Part shown: positions 1 to 5,635 of the stretch, one piece after another
Numbering within the stretch: position 1 is the first letter of the stretch
How the letters are laid out: each line of letters begins with the position of its first letter
Origin: Lautropia sp.
Lineage (GTDB): Bacteria > Pseudomonadota > Gammaproteobacteria > Burkholderiales > Burkholderiaceae_E
DNA length: 5,635 nt
Direction: 5' to 3'
Assembly (NCBI GenBank): GCA_013813615.1
Contig: JACCRJ010000539.1
Span: forward strand, 1 to 5,635
Notes under the pieces: generated by a model
Databases searched by the model: none
What the model was told of the DNA's origin: nothing
What the model saw: only the letters and a program-made list of their open reading frames with translations
Position numbers and translations under genes: made by a program

Positions 1-35
1 GCGGCATGGGCATGTCCAAGTGCCGGCCGAGCTGA
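1..35 (+). CDS. Possible 3' end of an upstream gene (partial)
   Basis: Reading in the frame that starts at base 3, the window opens with codons for GMGMSKCRPS followed by a TGA stop at 33-35. The stop lies 13 bp before the ATG of the acyl-CoA synthetase, and the synthetase's ribosome binding site overlaps it. That is the usual spacing for consecutive genes of one operon. Ten residues are too few to identify a family. The frame of the synthetase itself is also open to the window edge, but it has no start codon before base 49, so the upstream-gene reading is preferred without being certain. Confidence 0.35.
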   Translation, partial: GMGMSKCRPS

Positions 36-48
36 GGAAGGCCACGCC

Positions 49-1704
49 ATGCCCACGCATCCCAATCCGTACAAGATCGACCTGGACCGCAACCCGGCCA
101 ACTACACGCCGCTCACGCCGGTCAGCCTGCTCGAATGGGCGGCGGACGTCTATCCCGGCCACCTGGCAGTGATCCATGGCCCCCTGCGCCGCAGCTGGGC
201 CGAGGTGCGGGAGCGATCGCATCGGCTGGCCAGCGTGCTGGCTGCGCGGGACATCGGCGAAGGCGACACCGTTTCCGTGATCCTGCCGAACACGCCGCCG
301 ATGATCGAAGCCCACTACGGCGTGCCGATCGCCGGCGCGGTTCTGAACACCATCAACACCCGCCTGGATGCAACCACGGTCGCCTTCTTGCTCGAGCATT
401 GCGCGGCCAAGGTGCTGATCACCGACAGCGAGTTCGCGCCGATGGTGAAAGAGGCGCTGGCGCAGTTGCAGTCGGCCGGCCGCAACCTGCCCTTCGTGGT
501 CGGCGTCGACGACGAGGTTTATGCGGGCGAAGGGGAGCCGCTCGGCGAGATCGACTACGAGGCCTGGCTGGCGCAGGGCGATCCTGACCATCCGGCGAAG
601 CTGCCGGACGACGAGTGGGACGCGATCGGGCTCAACTACACCTCCGGCACGACCGGCAATCCGAAGGGCGTGGTGGTTCACCACCGCGGCGCGTACCTCA
701 ACGCGGTGAACAACGTCATCAGCTGGCACCTGCCGCGCCACCCGATCTACCTGTGGACGTTGCCGATGTTCCACTGCAACGGCTGGTGCTTCCCCTGGAC
801 CATCGCCGCGGTGGCCGGCACCCACGTCTGCCTGCGCCGGGTGGAGGCCAAAGCGATCCTGGATGCGATCCGCGAGCACAAGGTGAGCCATTACTGCGGC
901 GCGCCGATCGTCCATTCGTTGCTGATCGGTGCACCCGACGAATTCAAGGAGGGTATCGAGCATGAGGTCATGTGCATGGTCGCCGGCGCCTCGCCACCAG
1001 CGGCGATGATCGGCGGCATGGAGGCGCTCGGCTTCAAGCTGACCCACGTGTACGGCCTGACGGAGGTCTACGGCCCCGCCGCAGCCTGCTCGCATCAGCG
1101 CGACTGGGAGCGCCTGGACCTGGAGGGCCGGGTGCGGATGAACGGGCGCCAGGGGGTCCGGTATCAGCTGCAGGAAGGCATGACGGTGGTGGATGCGCAG
1201 ACGATGAATCCGGTGCCGCGCGACGGCGAGACCCTCGGCGAAGTCGTGTTCAAGGGCAACATCACCATGAAGGGCTACCTGAAGAACCCGGCCGCCACCC
1301 GCGCCGCCTTCGAAGGCGGCTGGTTCCACACCGGCGACCTGGGGGTGGTGGATCCCGACGGCTATATGAAGCTCAAGGACCGCGCCAAGGACATCATCAT
1401 TTCCGGCGGCGAGAACATCTCCTCGATCGAGATCGAGGACGTGCTCTACAAGTACCCGGGCGTGGTCGCCTGTGCCGTCGTCGCCAGGCCCGACCCGAAG
1501 TGGGGTGAGACGCCGCTGGCGTTCGTCGAACTCGAACCCGGGGCCGCCGCAACCGCAGAGGAACTCATCGCGCACTGCCGCGGCCACCTCGCCGGCTTCA
1601 AGTGCCCGCGCGACATCCGCTTCGAGCCGGTGCCCCGCACCAGCACCGGCAAGATCCAGAAGCACCTCCTACGCATCAAGGCAGGCTCGACCAACGCGAT
1701 CTGA
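49..1704 (+). CDS. Acyl-CoA / aryl-CoA synthetase (AMP-forming, ANL superfamily)
   Basis: This 551-residue cytoplasmic enzyme should activate a carboxylic acid to an acyl-adenylate with ATP and then transfer it to coenzyme A. All core ANL motifs are visible: the phosphate-binding loop YTSGTTGNPKG at residues 197-207, YGLTE at 335-339, the adenylate-binding WFHTGD at 425-430, the hinge region KDRAKDIIISGGEN at 443-456, and the C-terminal catalytic lysine K535 in TGKIQK. The length is normal for the family. From memory, the overall sequence, including PLTP near the N-terminus, NTRLDA, and LWTLPMFHCNGW, resembles the clade holding plant AAE1/BZO1-type ligases and bacterial medium-chain or methylmercaptopropionate-CoA ligases (DmdB type). 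The substrate could therefore be a medium-chain, short-chain or aromatic acid and cannot be fixed here. The ATG at 49 follows GAGGAAG at 34-40 with 8 bp spacing. It is probably the last gene of an operon entering from the left, because the next gene converges on it. No direct link to the pyridine genes is shown. Confidence 0.93.
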   Translation: MPTHPNPYKIDLDRNPANYTPLTPVSLLEWAADVYPGHLAVIHGPLRRSWAEVRERSHRLASVLAARDIGEGDTVSVILPNTPPMIEAHYGVPIAGAVLNTINTRLDATTVAFLLEHCAAKVLITDSEFAPMVKEALAQLQSAGRNLPFVVGVDDEVYAGEGEPLGEIDYEAWLAQGDPDHPAKLPDDEWDAIGLNYTSGTTGNPKGVVVHHRGAYLNAVNNVISWHLPRHPIYLWTLPMFHCNGWCFPWTIAAVAGTHVCLRRVEAKAILDAIREHKVSHYCGAPIVHSLLIGAPDEFKEGIEHEVMCMVAGASPPAAMIGGMEALGFKLTHVYGLTEVYGPAAACSHQRDWERLDLEGRVRMNGRQGVRYQLQEGMTVVDAQTMNPVPRDGETLGEVVFKGNITMKGYLKNPAATRAAFEGGWFHTGDLGVVDPDGYMKLKDRAKDIIISGGENISSIEIEDVLYKYPGVVACAVVARPDPKWGETPLAFVELEPGAAATAEELIAHCRGHLAGFKCPRDIRFEPVPRTSTGKIQKHLLRIKAGSTNAI

Positions 1705-1720
1705 CCGGCGGGGGCAGCCT

Positions 1721-3112
1721 CTATTCCGGAAACGGGGGTTGAGCCGGCCGCAGCGTTTCCAGCGCACGCGACAGCCTCAGTACGCCGATGTCGTCGAAGC
1801 GCTGCCCGATCACCTGCACGCCGATCGGCAGCCCGTCCCTCGAGAACGACCAGTTGATCGACGCCGCCGGATGCTCGCTCATGTTCCAGGGCACCGTGAA
1901 GGCAATATGCGCCAGGGCGTTGTGCGGATCCCGCGTCGGAGAAGCCACCTCCGCTTCATACGGCAGCAGCGGCGAGGTGGGCGACAGCAGGAAGTCGTAT
2001 TCCGCAACCAGCCGGCTGGCCGCTTCGCGCATCGACATCATCCGGTTGAACGCGGCCATGACCTGGCCGCCGGTGAAGTCCCTGGCGCGCCAGGTGCACC
2101 ACTCCACGATGAACGGCATGATCTTCGCCCGCGTCGCCTCGTCGAGCGCACTGATGTCGCTGCAGGAGCGGGCCTCGAAGAACATGCAGACCCCGTCGAG
2201 CATCTCCTCGGTGAGGAAGCTCTCCACCACCTCGACATAGGCCCCCGCGGTATGCAGGGCCTGCGCCGCGGCCTGCGCTGCGGCCTTCACCTCCGCATCG
2301 ACCGGCAGGCCGGTCTTCATGTCCAGCAGCAGGCCGATCCGCAGGCCCTTCGGGCTGAGGCCGTCCACCGCCATCCGGTATTCCATCGGCTGCGGCGGCA
2401 GGCTCATGAAGTCGCGCACGTCCGGGCCGGTCAGCACGTTCATCAACAGCGCGGCATCTCGCACCGTGCGGGTCATCGGGCCGGCCACCCGGCCGGTGTA
2501 GGGCGGATAGACCGGCACCCTGCCCTGGCTCGGCTTGAGACCGAAGATGCCGCAGTGCGTCGCCGGCAGTCGCACAGAGCCGCCGATGTCGGTGCCGATG
2601 TGCAGCGGGCCATAGCCGGCCGCGCACGCCGCCCCTGCGCCGGACGACGAACCCGACGGATTGCGGTCCAGCCGCCAGGGGTTGCGGGTGACACCGTGCC
2701 GCGACGACATGCCCGACGAGAGCATGCCGTAGTCCGGCATCGTCGTCTTGCCGACGATGACGCAGCCGGCCTCCCGGACCCGCGCGGCGGCCGGTGCATC
2801 CAGCGCCTGCGGCAGGTCCGTGTTCGCTGCGGTGCCGATCGGCGCCGGATCGCCGCGGGTGTAGATGTTCTCCTTGATGGTGATCGGCACGCCGTCGAGC
2901 GGCGACAGCGGCTCACCCCGCTTCCAGCGCTTCTCCGAGCCCCGTGCAGCGGCCAGCGCCGACTCCCGGTGCACGAGGAACATCGCGTTGATCTTCGGCT
3001 CCCAGGCATCGATGCGGTGGATCACCGCCTGGGTCACCTCGACCGGCGAGAGATCCCCGGTGGCATAGGCGGCCGCAAGCTCTTCGCTGCTGGCGACGCT
3101 CGGTCGATTCAT
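1721..3112 (-). CDS. Amidase-signature family amidohydrolase
   Basis: This 463-residue protein belongs to the amidase signature family (GatA, FAAH and bacterial amidases), which hydrolyses carboxamide bonds to an acid and ammonia or an amine. The Ser-cisSer-Lys triad is intact: K80 in ITIKEN, cis-Ser S155 in the NPSGSSSG loop (151-158), and nucleophile S179 in GTDIGGSVR (173-181). The spacing is the same as in GatA. GIFGLKPSQGRVP (188-200) and a C-terminal GLPIGVQVIG block (427-436) are also typical. There is no signal peptide, so it is cytoplasmic. It has none of the C-terminal length of full GatA enzymes, and no gatB or gatC lies beside it, so a role as a tRNA amidotransferase is unlikely. 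The ATG at 3112 is preceded by AGAGAGGG (3122-3129 on this strand) with 9 bp spacing. It lies 54 bp downstream of the flavin reductase-MarR gene on the same strand and is likely cotranscribed. By context (inference), N-formylmaleamate, maleamate or an upstream pyridine carboxamide are candidate substrates. Confidence 0.92.
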   Translation of the reverse strand: MNRPSVASSEELAAAYATGDLSPVEVTQAVIHRIDAWEPKINAMFLVHRESALAAARGSEKRWKRGEPLSPLDGVPITIKENIYTRGDPAPIGTAANTDLPQALDAPAAARVREAGCVIVGKTTMPDYGMLSSGMSSRHGVTRNPWRLDRNPSGSSSGAGAACAAGYGPLHIGTDIGGSVRLPATHCGIFGLKPSQGRVPVYPPYTGRVAGPMTRTVRDAALLMNVLTGPDVRDFMSLPPQPMEYRMAVDGLSPKGLRIGLLLDMKTGLPVDAEVKAAAQAAAQALHTAGAYVEVVESFLTEEMLDGVCMFFEARSCSDISALDEATRAKIMPFIVEWCTWRARDFTGGQVMAAFNRMMSMREAASRLVAEYDFLLSPTSPLLPYEAEVASPTRDPHNALAHIAFTVPWNMSEHPAASINWSFSRDGLPIGVQVIGQRFDDIGVLRLSRALETLRPAQPPFPE

Positions 3113-3166
3113 CGCTGCGGACCCTCTCTGGATGGAGCCGCAAGACTAGCATAGCGACCCGGCTGC

Positions 3167-4306
3167 TCAAGCCGGCGGATACCGCGTGATCATGTCGCGC
3201 AGCAGACGCTTCAGGCTGGTCAGCTCCTCCGGCGGATAGTCCGCAAGCAGCGAGAGGTTGAACGCGGCCGCATCCTGCAGCACCGGCGACATTGCCGCAT
3301 GGCCCTTCGGCGTCAGACTCAGCCGGACCCGCCGGGCATCCGAGGGATCGCCGCGGCGCGCGACCCGTCCCTGCTGCACCAGCCGGTCGATCAGCTTGGA
3401 GATCGTCGGCTGCTTGGCGAGGCTCGCCGCGCAGAGCTCGCCGATGGTCCAGTCGTCGCGGCTGGACAAGGCGGCGAGCACCCGCCAGGACAGCATGCTG
3501 AGATCGTGCCTGCGCAGCTGGCGGTGAAAGCCGCCGGCAACCTGGTGACCGGCGCGAGCCAGCAGGAACGGCAGGTACTCCTCGTAAAACGGCTGATCGC
3601 CCGGCTCGAAGCCTTCCGGCTCCAACGGGTCGACATCCGAAGGCTCGGCGGCTCCCGGCGCGGCGATCGGCCGATGCAGCGAATCGGCCACGGCGAACTC
3701 GCCGTGGCGGAAAATCAGCGGCGAGCCGTCGGCACTGGCGCAGCGCTTCACCTCACCGACGAACAGCCAATGGTCGCCCTGCAGCACCTGCGTGCGACGC
3801 TCGCATTCGAACCAGGCGAGCGCGCCGTCGATCAGCGGGATGCCGTCGAGGCCCTCGTGCACCGCGACCTCGTGAAAGCGGTCGGGGAGCCGCGTCGCAA
3901 AGCGGCGGGCGATGTCCACTTGCTCCACCGAAAGCACGCTCACCGAGAAGAAGCGCTGCCCCTTGAAGACTTCCAGGCTCGACGCATTCACCGCCAGGCT
4001 CCACAGGATCAGCGGCGGATCCAGGGACAGCGAATTGAAGCTGTTGGCGGTCAGGCCGACGAAGCGCCCATCCGGCTCGCGGGTGGCGACGATGGTGACA
4101 CCGGTCGCGAAGCGGCTGAGGCACTGGCGCATGTGCACCGGATCGCTGGGCGCGATGGCCCGGTGGGTGGGATGCACGGCGCCTGGCCGGGGGCCGGCCG
4201 ATTCGTACACGACGGCCGGCCGAAGAGGAGTACCTTCAGTCATGGGCGCAGACCGGCGAAGGCAGCCGTGCTGCACCACCGGCCCGCCGGCGGAGCCGAT
4301 TGCCAT
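3167..4306 (-). CDS. Flavin reductase fused to a MarR-type winged-helix domain
   Basis: This 379-residue protein has two domains. Residues about 55-210 form a flavin reductase of the split-barrel family that reduces free FMN or FAD with NAD(P)H for a partner monooxygenase. Landmarks are RFATGVTIVAT (65-75), GLTANSFNSLSLDPPLILWS (84-103), RRFATRLPDRF (134-144) and FECERRTQVLQGDHWLFVGEV (166-186). Residues 211-238 are an acidic, proline-rich linker. Residues about 239-379 are a MarR-type domain with a helix-turn-helix (287-313) and a wing with DPSDARRVRLSLTPKG (320-335). The same order is known in C1, the reductase of Acinetobacter baumannii 4-hydroxyphenylacetate 3-hydroxylase. There the C-terminal MarR-like part is an effector-binding autoinhibitory domain, and reductase motifs such as VTANSFNS match closely by memory. 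Here the wing looks better preserved than in C1, so DNA binding is possible. The start is uncertain: the first 55 residues are not conserved. M1 (4306) has a weak GAGG at 4317-4320, M22 (4243) has no visible site, and M59 would leave only the core. Confidence 0.9.
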   Translation of the reverse strand: MAIGSAGGPVVQHGCLRRSAPMTEGTPLRPAVVYESAGPRPGAVHPTHRAIAPSDPVHMRQCLSRFATGVTIVATREPDGRFVGLTANSFNSLSLDPPLILWSLAVNASSLEVFKGQRFFSVSVLSVEQVDIARRFATRLPDRFHEVAVHEGLDGIPLIDGALAWFECERRTQVLQGDHWLFVGEVKRCASADGSPLIFRHGEFAVADSLHRPIAAPGAAEPSDVDPLEPEGFEPGDQPFYEEYLPFLLARAGHQVAGGFHRQLRRHDLSMLSWRVLAALSSRDDWTIGELCAASLAKQPTISKLIDRLVQQGRVARRGDPSDARRVRLSLTPKGHAAMSPVLQDAAAFNLSLLADYPPEELTSLKRLLRDMITRYPPA

Positions 4307-4331
4307 GCAGCGTCCGCCTCGTTGGCAGTTT

Positions 4332-4345
4332 CATGAATATTCATG
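4332..4345. promoter_or_regulatory. Perfect 14-bp palindrome, candidate MarR-type operator 1
   Basis: CATGAATATTCATG is identical to its own reverse complement. It lies in the AT-rich gap between two divergent genes, 26 bp before the start at 4306 of the flavin reductase-MarR gene. AT-rich palindromes of this size are typical binding sites for MarR dimers. It overlaps the expected transcription start of the minus-strand promoter, a position that would allow repression. Binding by the adjacent fusion protein is inferred, not shown. Confidence 0.55.
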
Positions 4346-4350
4346 TACTC

Positions 4351-4379
4351 ACGATAGATCGAATCCTCGGGAAGCGCAA
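4351..4379 (-). promoter_or_regulatory. Candidate promoter for the flavin reductase-MarR / amidase operon
   Basis: On the minus strand TTGCGC (4379-4374) and TATCGT (4356-4351) are separated by 17 bp. The -10 matches four of six consensus positions and the -35 only three. Transcription would start near 4344, inside the perfect palindrome, and give a leader of about 38 bases to the start at 4306. Weak on sequence alone; the geometry relative to the palindrome is the main support. Confidence 0.3.
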
Positions 4380-4391
4380 CGGCGACCCCTG

Positions 4392-4418
4392 TTGACGGCG
4401 TTGGCAGGCGATTACTAT
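4392..4418 (+). promoter_or_regulatory. Candidate promoter for the dioxygenase gene
   Basis: TTGACG at 4392-4397 matches the sigma-70 -35 consensus at five of six positions. TACTAT at 4413-4418 is a possible -10 at a short 15-bp spacing; TATGCA at 4416-4421 would give 18 bp but fits less well. Transcription would begin near 4425, inside candidate operator 2, leaving a very short leader before the ATG at 4443. This is a pattern match by eye only. Confidence 0.35.
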
Positions 4419-4429
4419 GCAAATTCATG
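4416..4429. promoter_or_regulatory. Degenerate second copy of the palindrome, candidate operator 2
   Basis: TATGCAAATTCATG matches the palindrome at 4332-4345 at 11 of 14 positions and keeps the right half-site ATTCATG exactly. Its start is 84 bp from that of the first copy, which is very close to eight turns of B-DNA. It covers the end of the proposed -10 region of the dioxygenase promoter and its last base is the first base of the GGAG ribosome binding site. This placement suits a repressor site, with lower affinity than the perfect copy. Confidence 0.42.
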
Positions 4430-4442
4430 GAGTCCGTCCAAC

Positions 4443-5495
4443 ATGCTCACCGAACGCATCGAAGCTAAATGGATCGCCGCCTTCGTCCGGGTTTTCGATC
4501 TCTGCAAGGTTTCGCCCGGGGAAGCCTGTGCGATCCTGTCGGAGACGCAGTCCCGACCCATCAACGTGCACTTGGCCGAGCTCGCCCTGCTGCAGCTGGG
4601 CGCGCGCCCCTTTCACATCCAGGTCGTCTCGCCCGCTCAGACGGTGCCGGTTCCGGTCCGTTCCACCGGCGCATCGAATGCGCTGCAGTCCCTGGGACCG
4701 GTGGTAGACGCCCTTGCCGCCTGCGGCTTCGTCGCCGACTGCACGGTCGAGGGGCTGCTGCACGCGCCGGAGCTGCCGGCCATCCTCAAGGGCGGCGCGC
4801 GGGTGCTGATGATCTCCGACGAGCATCCGGAAGCGCTGGAGCGGCTGGTGCCGGATCCGGCGCTCGAGCCCGCAGTGCGGGCTGGAATGGGGCTGCTGAA
4901 GAACGCCCGGCGGATGCAGGTGACCTCTGACGCCGGCACGCAGCTGGTTGTCTCCCTGGCCGGCGCCCGCGTCGGGGGCGTCTGGGGCTACACCGCCAAG
5001 CCCGGAACGATCGCCCACTGGCCGGGCGGGCTGTGCTTGTGCTTTCCGGCGCAGTCGTCGGTGAACGGCCTGCTGGTGCTGGCGCCCGGGGACGTGAACC
5101 TCACCTTCAAGCGCTATGTGGAGTCGAAGGTCACGCTGCTGGTCCAGAACGACTACGTCACCGATATCAGCGGGCACAGCCTGGACGCGAGCCTGATGCG
5201 CAGCTACTTCGCTGCCTGGGGCGACCGCGAGGCCTATGCGGTCTCCCACGTCGGCTGGGGCATGAATCCCGCGGCACGCTGGGACTCGATGGCGATGTAC
5301 GACAAGCGCGACTTCAACGGGACCGAGCTGCGCGCGTTTGCTGGCAACTTCCTCTACTCCACCGGAGCCAACGAAGTGGCCGGCCGCCATACCCTGGGGC
5401 ATTTCGACCTGCCGCTGGCGAATTGCACCGTCGCGCTGGACGACCACATCGTGGTGGAGGAAGGCGTGCTGAAGCCGGAAGCATTCGATGCCTGA
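4443..5495 (+). CDS. nicX: 2,5-dihydroxypyridine 5,6-dioxygenase (NicX-like)
   Basis: This cytoplasmic Fe(II) dioxygenase should cleave the ring of 2,5-dihydroxypyridine with O2 to give N-formylmaleamate. The product is 350 residues, the same length as Pseudomonas putida NicX as I remember it. The C-terminal half aligns well with NicX: SHVGWG (268-273), RAFAGNFLYSTG (297-308), GHFDLPLANC (319-328) and LDDHIVVEEG (332-341). The iron ligands reported for NicX (His265, His318, Asp320) correspond to H269, H320 and D322. Two further histidines in conserved contexts, LLHAPE (H107) and AHWPGG (H192), match NicX histidines near the active site. The N-terminal third is more divergent. The reading frame is open far upstream, but only as the antisense of the neighbouring gene. 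The ATG at 4443 fits the family's N-terminus and follows GGAG at 4429-4432. It is divergent from the flavin reductase-MarR operon and probably under shared control. A hydroxylated relative of 2,5-dihydroxypyridine as true substrate cannot be excluded. Confidence 0.9.
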   Translation: MLTERIEAKWIAAFVRVFDLCKVSPGEACAILSETQSRPINVHLAELALLQLGARPFHIQVVSPAQTVPVPVRSTGASNALQSLGPVVDALAACGFVADCTVEGLLHAPELPAILKGGARVLMISDEHPEALERLVPDPALEPAVRAGMGLLKNARRMQVTSDAGTQLVVSLAGARVGGVWGYTAKPGTIAHWPGGLCLCFPAQSSVNGLLVLAPGDVNLTFKRYVESKVTLLVQNDYVTDISGHSLDASLMRSYFAAWGDREAYAVSHVGWGMNPAARWDSMAMYDKRDFNGTELRAFAGNFLYSTGANEVAGRHTLGHFDLPLANCTVALDDHIVVEEGVLKPEAFDA

Positions 5496-5497
5496 GG

Positions 5498-5514
5498 CGG
5501 CGCCTGCAGCGCCG
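5498..5514. other. Small GC-rich hairpin after the dioxygenase stop
   Basis: CGGCGC and GCGCCG form a 6-bp stem around a five-base loop directly after the TGA at 5493-5495. No run of T follows, so it is not a typical intrinsic terminator. Transcription may well continue into the next gene; the hairpin could instead affect mRNA stability. Confidence 0.3.
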
Positions 5515-5522
5515 GGCAGTGG

Positions 5523-5575
5523 AATAGCCGGGTAGCGCAATAGCCGAGGCACGAACAGCAGACAGCAGGCAGCAG
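5523..5575 (+). repeat. Short tandem repeats in the spacer before the last gene
   Basis: AATAGCCG occurs at 5523-5530 and 5539-5546 with a related octamer, GGTAGCGC, between them, making three 8-bp units. A 7-bp unit then follows: ACAGCAG at 5555-5561 and 5562-5568, and GCAGCAG at 5569-5575. The second block makes the transcript leader purine-rich and weakly structured just before the ribosome binding site. The repeats are read directly from the sequence; any function is unknown. Confidence 0.6.
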
Positions 5576-5593
5576 AGACAGCCAGGAGACGAC

Positions 5594-5635
5594 ATGGCAA
5601 TTACCGCCGACGACGGCCTCGCGGACCGCTTCACC
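5594..5635 (+). CDS. Start of an unidentified gene (5' part only)
   Basis: An ATG at 5594 is preceded by AGGAG at 5584-5588 with 5 bp spacing, a good ribosome binding site. Fourteen codons (MAITADDGLADRFT) are present before the window ends. The gene lies 98 bp after the dioxygenase stop on the same strand and is probably in the same transcript. The fragment is too short to identify. By pathway logic, an N-formylmaleamate-processing enzyme, a ring hydroxylase or a transporter would fit, but the sequence does not tell. Confidence 0.65.
   Translation, partial: MAITADDGLADRFT

Noticed and set aside
1705..1720. Possible bidirectional terminator between the convergent synthetase and amidase
   Set aside because: Only 16 bases separate the stops and no convincing stem-loop with T-run is present on either strand.
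1472..3154. A 560-codon plus-strand open frame, mostly antisense to the amidase and also overlapping the end of the synthetase
   Set aside because: Its translation is rich in Arg, Ala, Pro and His with no recognisable motif, while the opposite strand holds an intact amidase with its catalytic triad. Long antisense frames are expected at this GC content.
3299..4336. A 345-codon plus-strand open frame antisense to the reductase-MarR gene
   Set aside because: No domain is recognisable and the complementary strand encodes clear reductase and MarR motifs; it is a GC-driven shadow.
4240..4428. A 62-codon minus-strand frame over the divergent control region and the start of the fusion gene
   Set aside because: No motif, overlaps the fusion gene in another frame and spans both candidate operators.
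3912..4442. N-terminal extension of the dioxygenase to an ATG at 3912
   Set aside because: It would run antisense through the reductase gene and across the control region; the NicX family begins where the ATG at 4443 lies and the resulting length of 350 matches.
5498..5514. Intrinsic terminator after the dioxygenase
   Set aside because: A 6-bp stem exists but no T-run follows, and a gene with a good ribosome binding site starts soon after, so it was kept only as a hairpin.
4425..5600. A 391-codon minus-strand open frame antisense to the dioxygenase
   Set aside because: The plus strand carries the conserved NicX motifs and metal ligands; the minus translation is compositionally biased without known motifs.

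Overview
The window is GC-rich DNA with almost no non-coding space, and its codon use and protein families fit a proteobacterium. A beta- or gammaproteobacterium with catabolic gene clusters is my guess; nothing in the sequence fixes the genus. It holds four complete genes, the start of a fifth and probably the last codons of another. No RNA genes, insertion sequences, CRISPR arrays or phage genes were seen.

Layout: (1) 1-35, probable 3' end of an upstream gene. (2) 49-1704 (+), an acyl-CoA/aryl-CoA synthetase of the ANL superfamily. (3) 1721-3112 (-), an amidase-signature hydrolase that converges on the synthetase with only 16 bp between the stops. (4) 3167-4306 (-), a fusion of an N-terminal flavin reductase domain with a C-terminal MarR-type winged helix, placed 54 bp upstream of the amidase and probably in one operon with it. 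(5) 4307-4442, a divergent control region that is more AT-rich than its surroundings, with a perfect 14-bp palindrome and a degenerate second copy exactly 84 bp away. (6) 4443-5495 (+), a 350-residue homologue of NicX, 2,5-dihydroxypyridine 5,6-dioxygenase, with its metal ligands conserved. (7) 5496-5593, a short spacer with small tandem repeats. (8) 5594-5635 (+), the first 14 codons of another gene with a good ribosome binding site.

How the genes may work together: NicX opens the ring of 2,5-dihydroxypyridine, the shared intermediate of aerobic nicotinate, nicotine, picolinate and hydroxypyridine breakdown, to give N-formylmaleamate. In the known nic pathway this is deformylated and then deamidated to maleate and ammonia. 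Here an amidase-signature enzyme, unrelated to the usual NicF isochorismatase-type amidase, sits in the divergent operon and could do one of those steps. The flavin reductase could supply reduced flavin to a two-component ring hydroxylase outside the window. Its fused MarR domain could sense the aromatic substrate, bind the paired operators, or both. The synthetase is not clearly part of this pathway. The pathway assignment is inference from one strong enzyme call plus gene neighbourhood.
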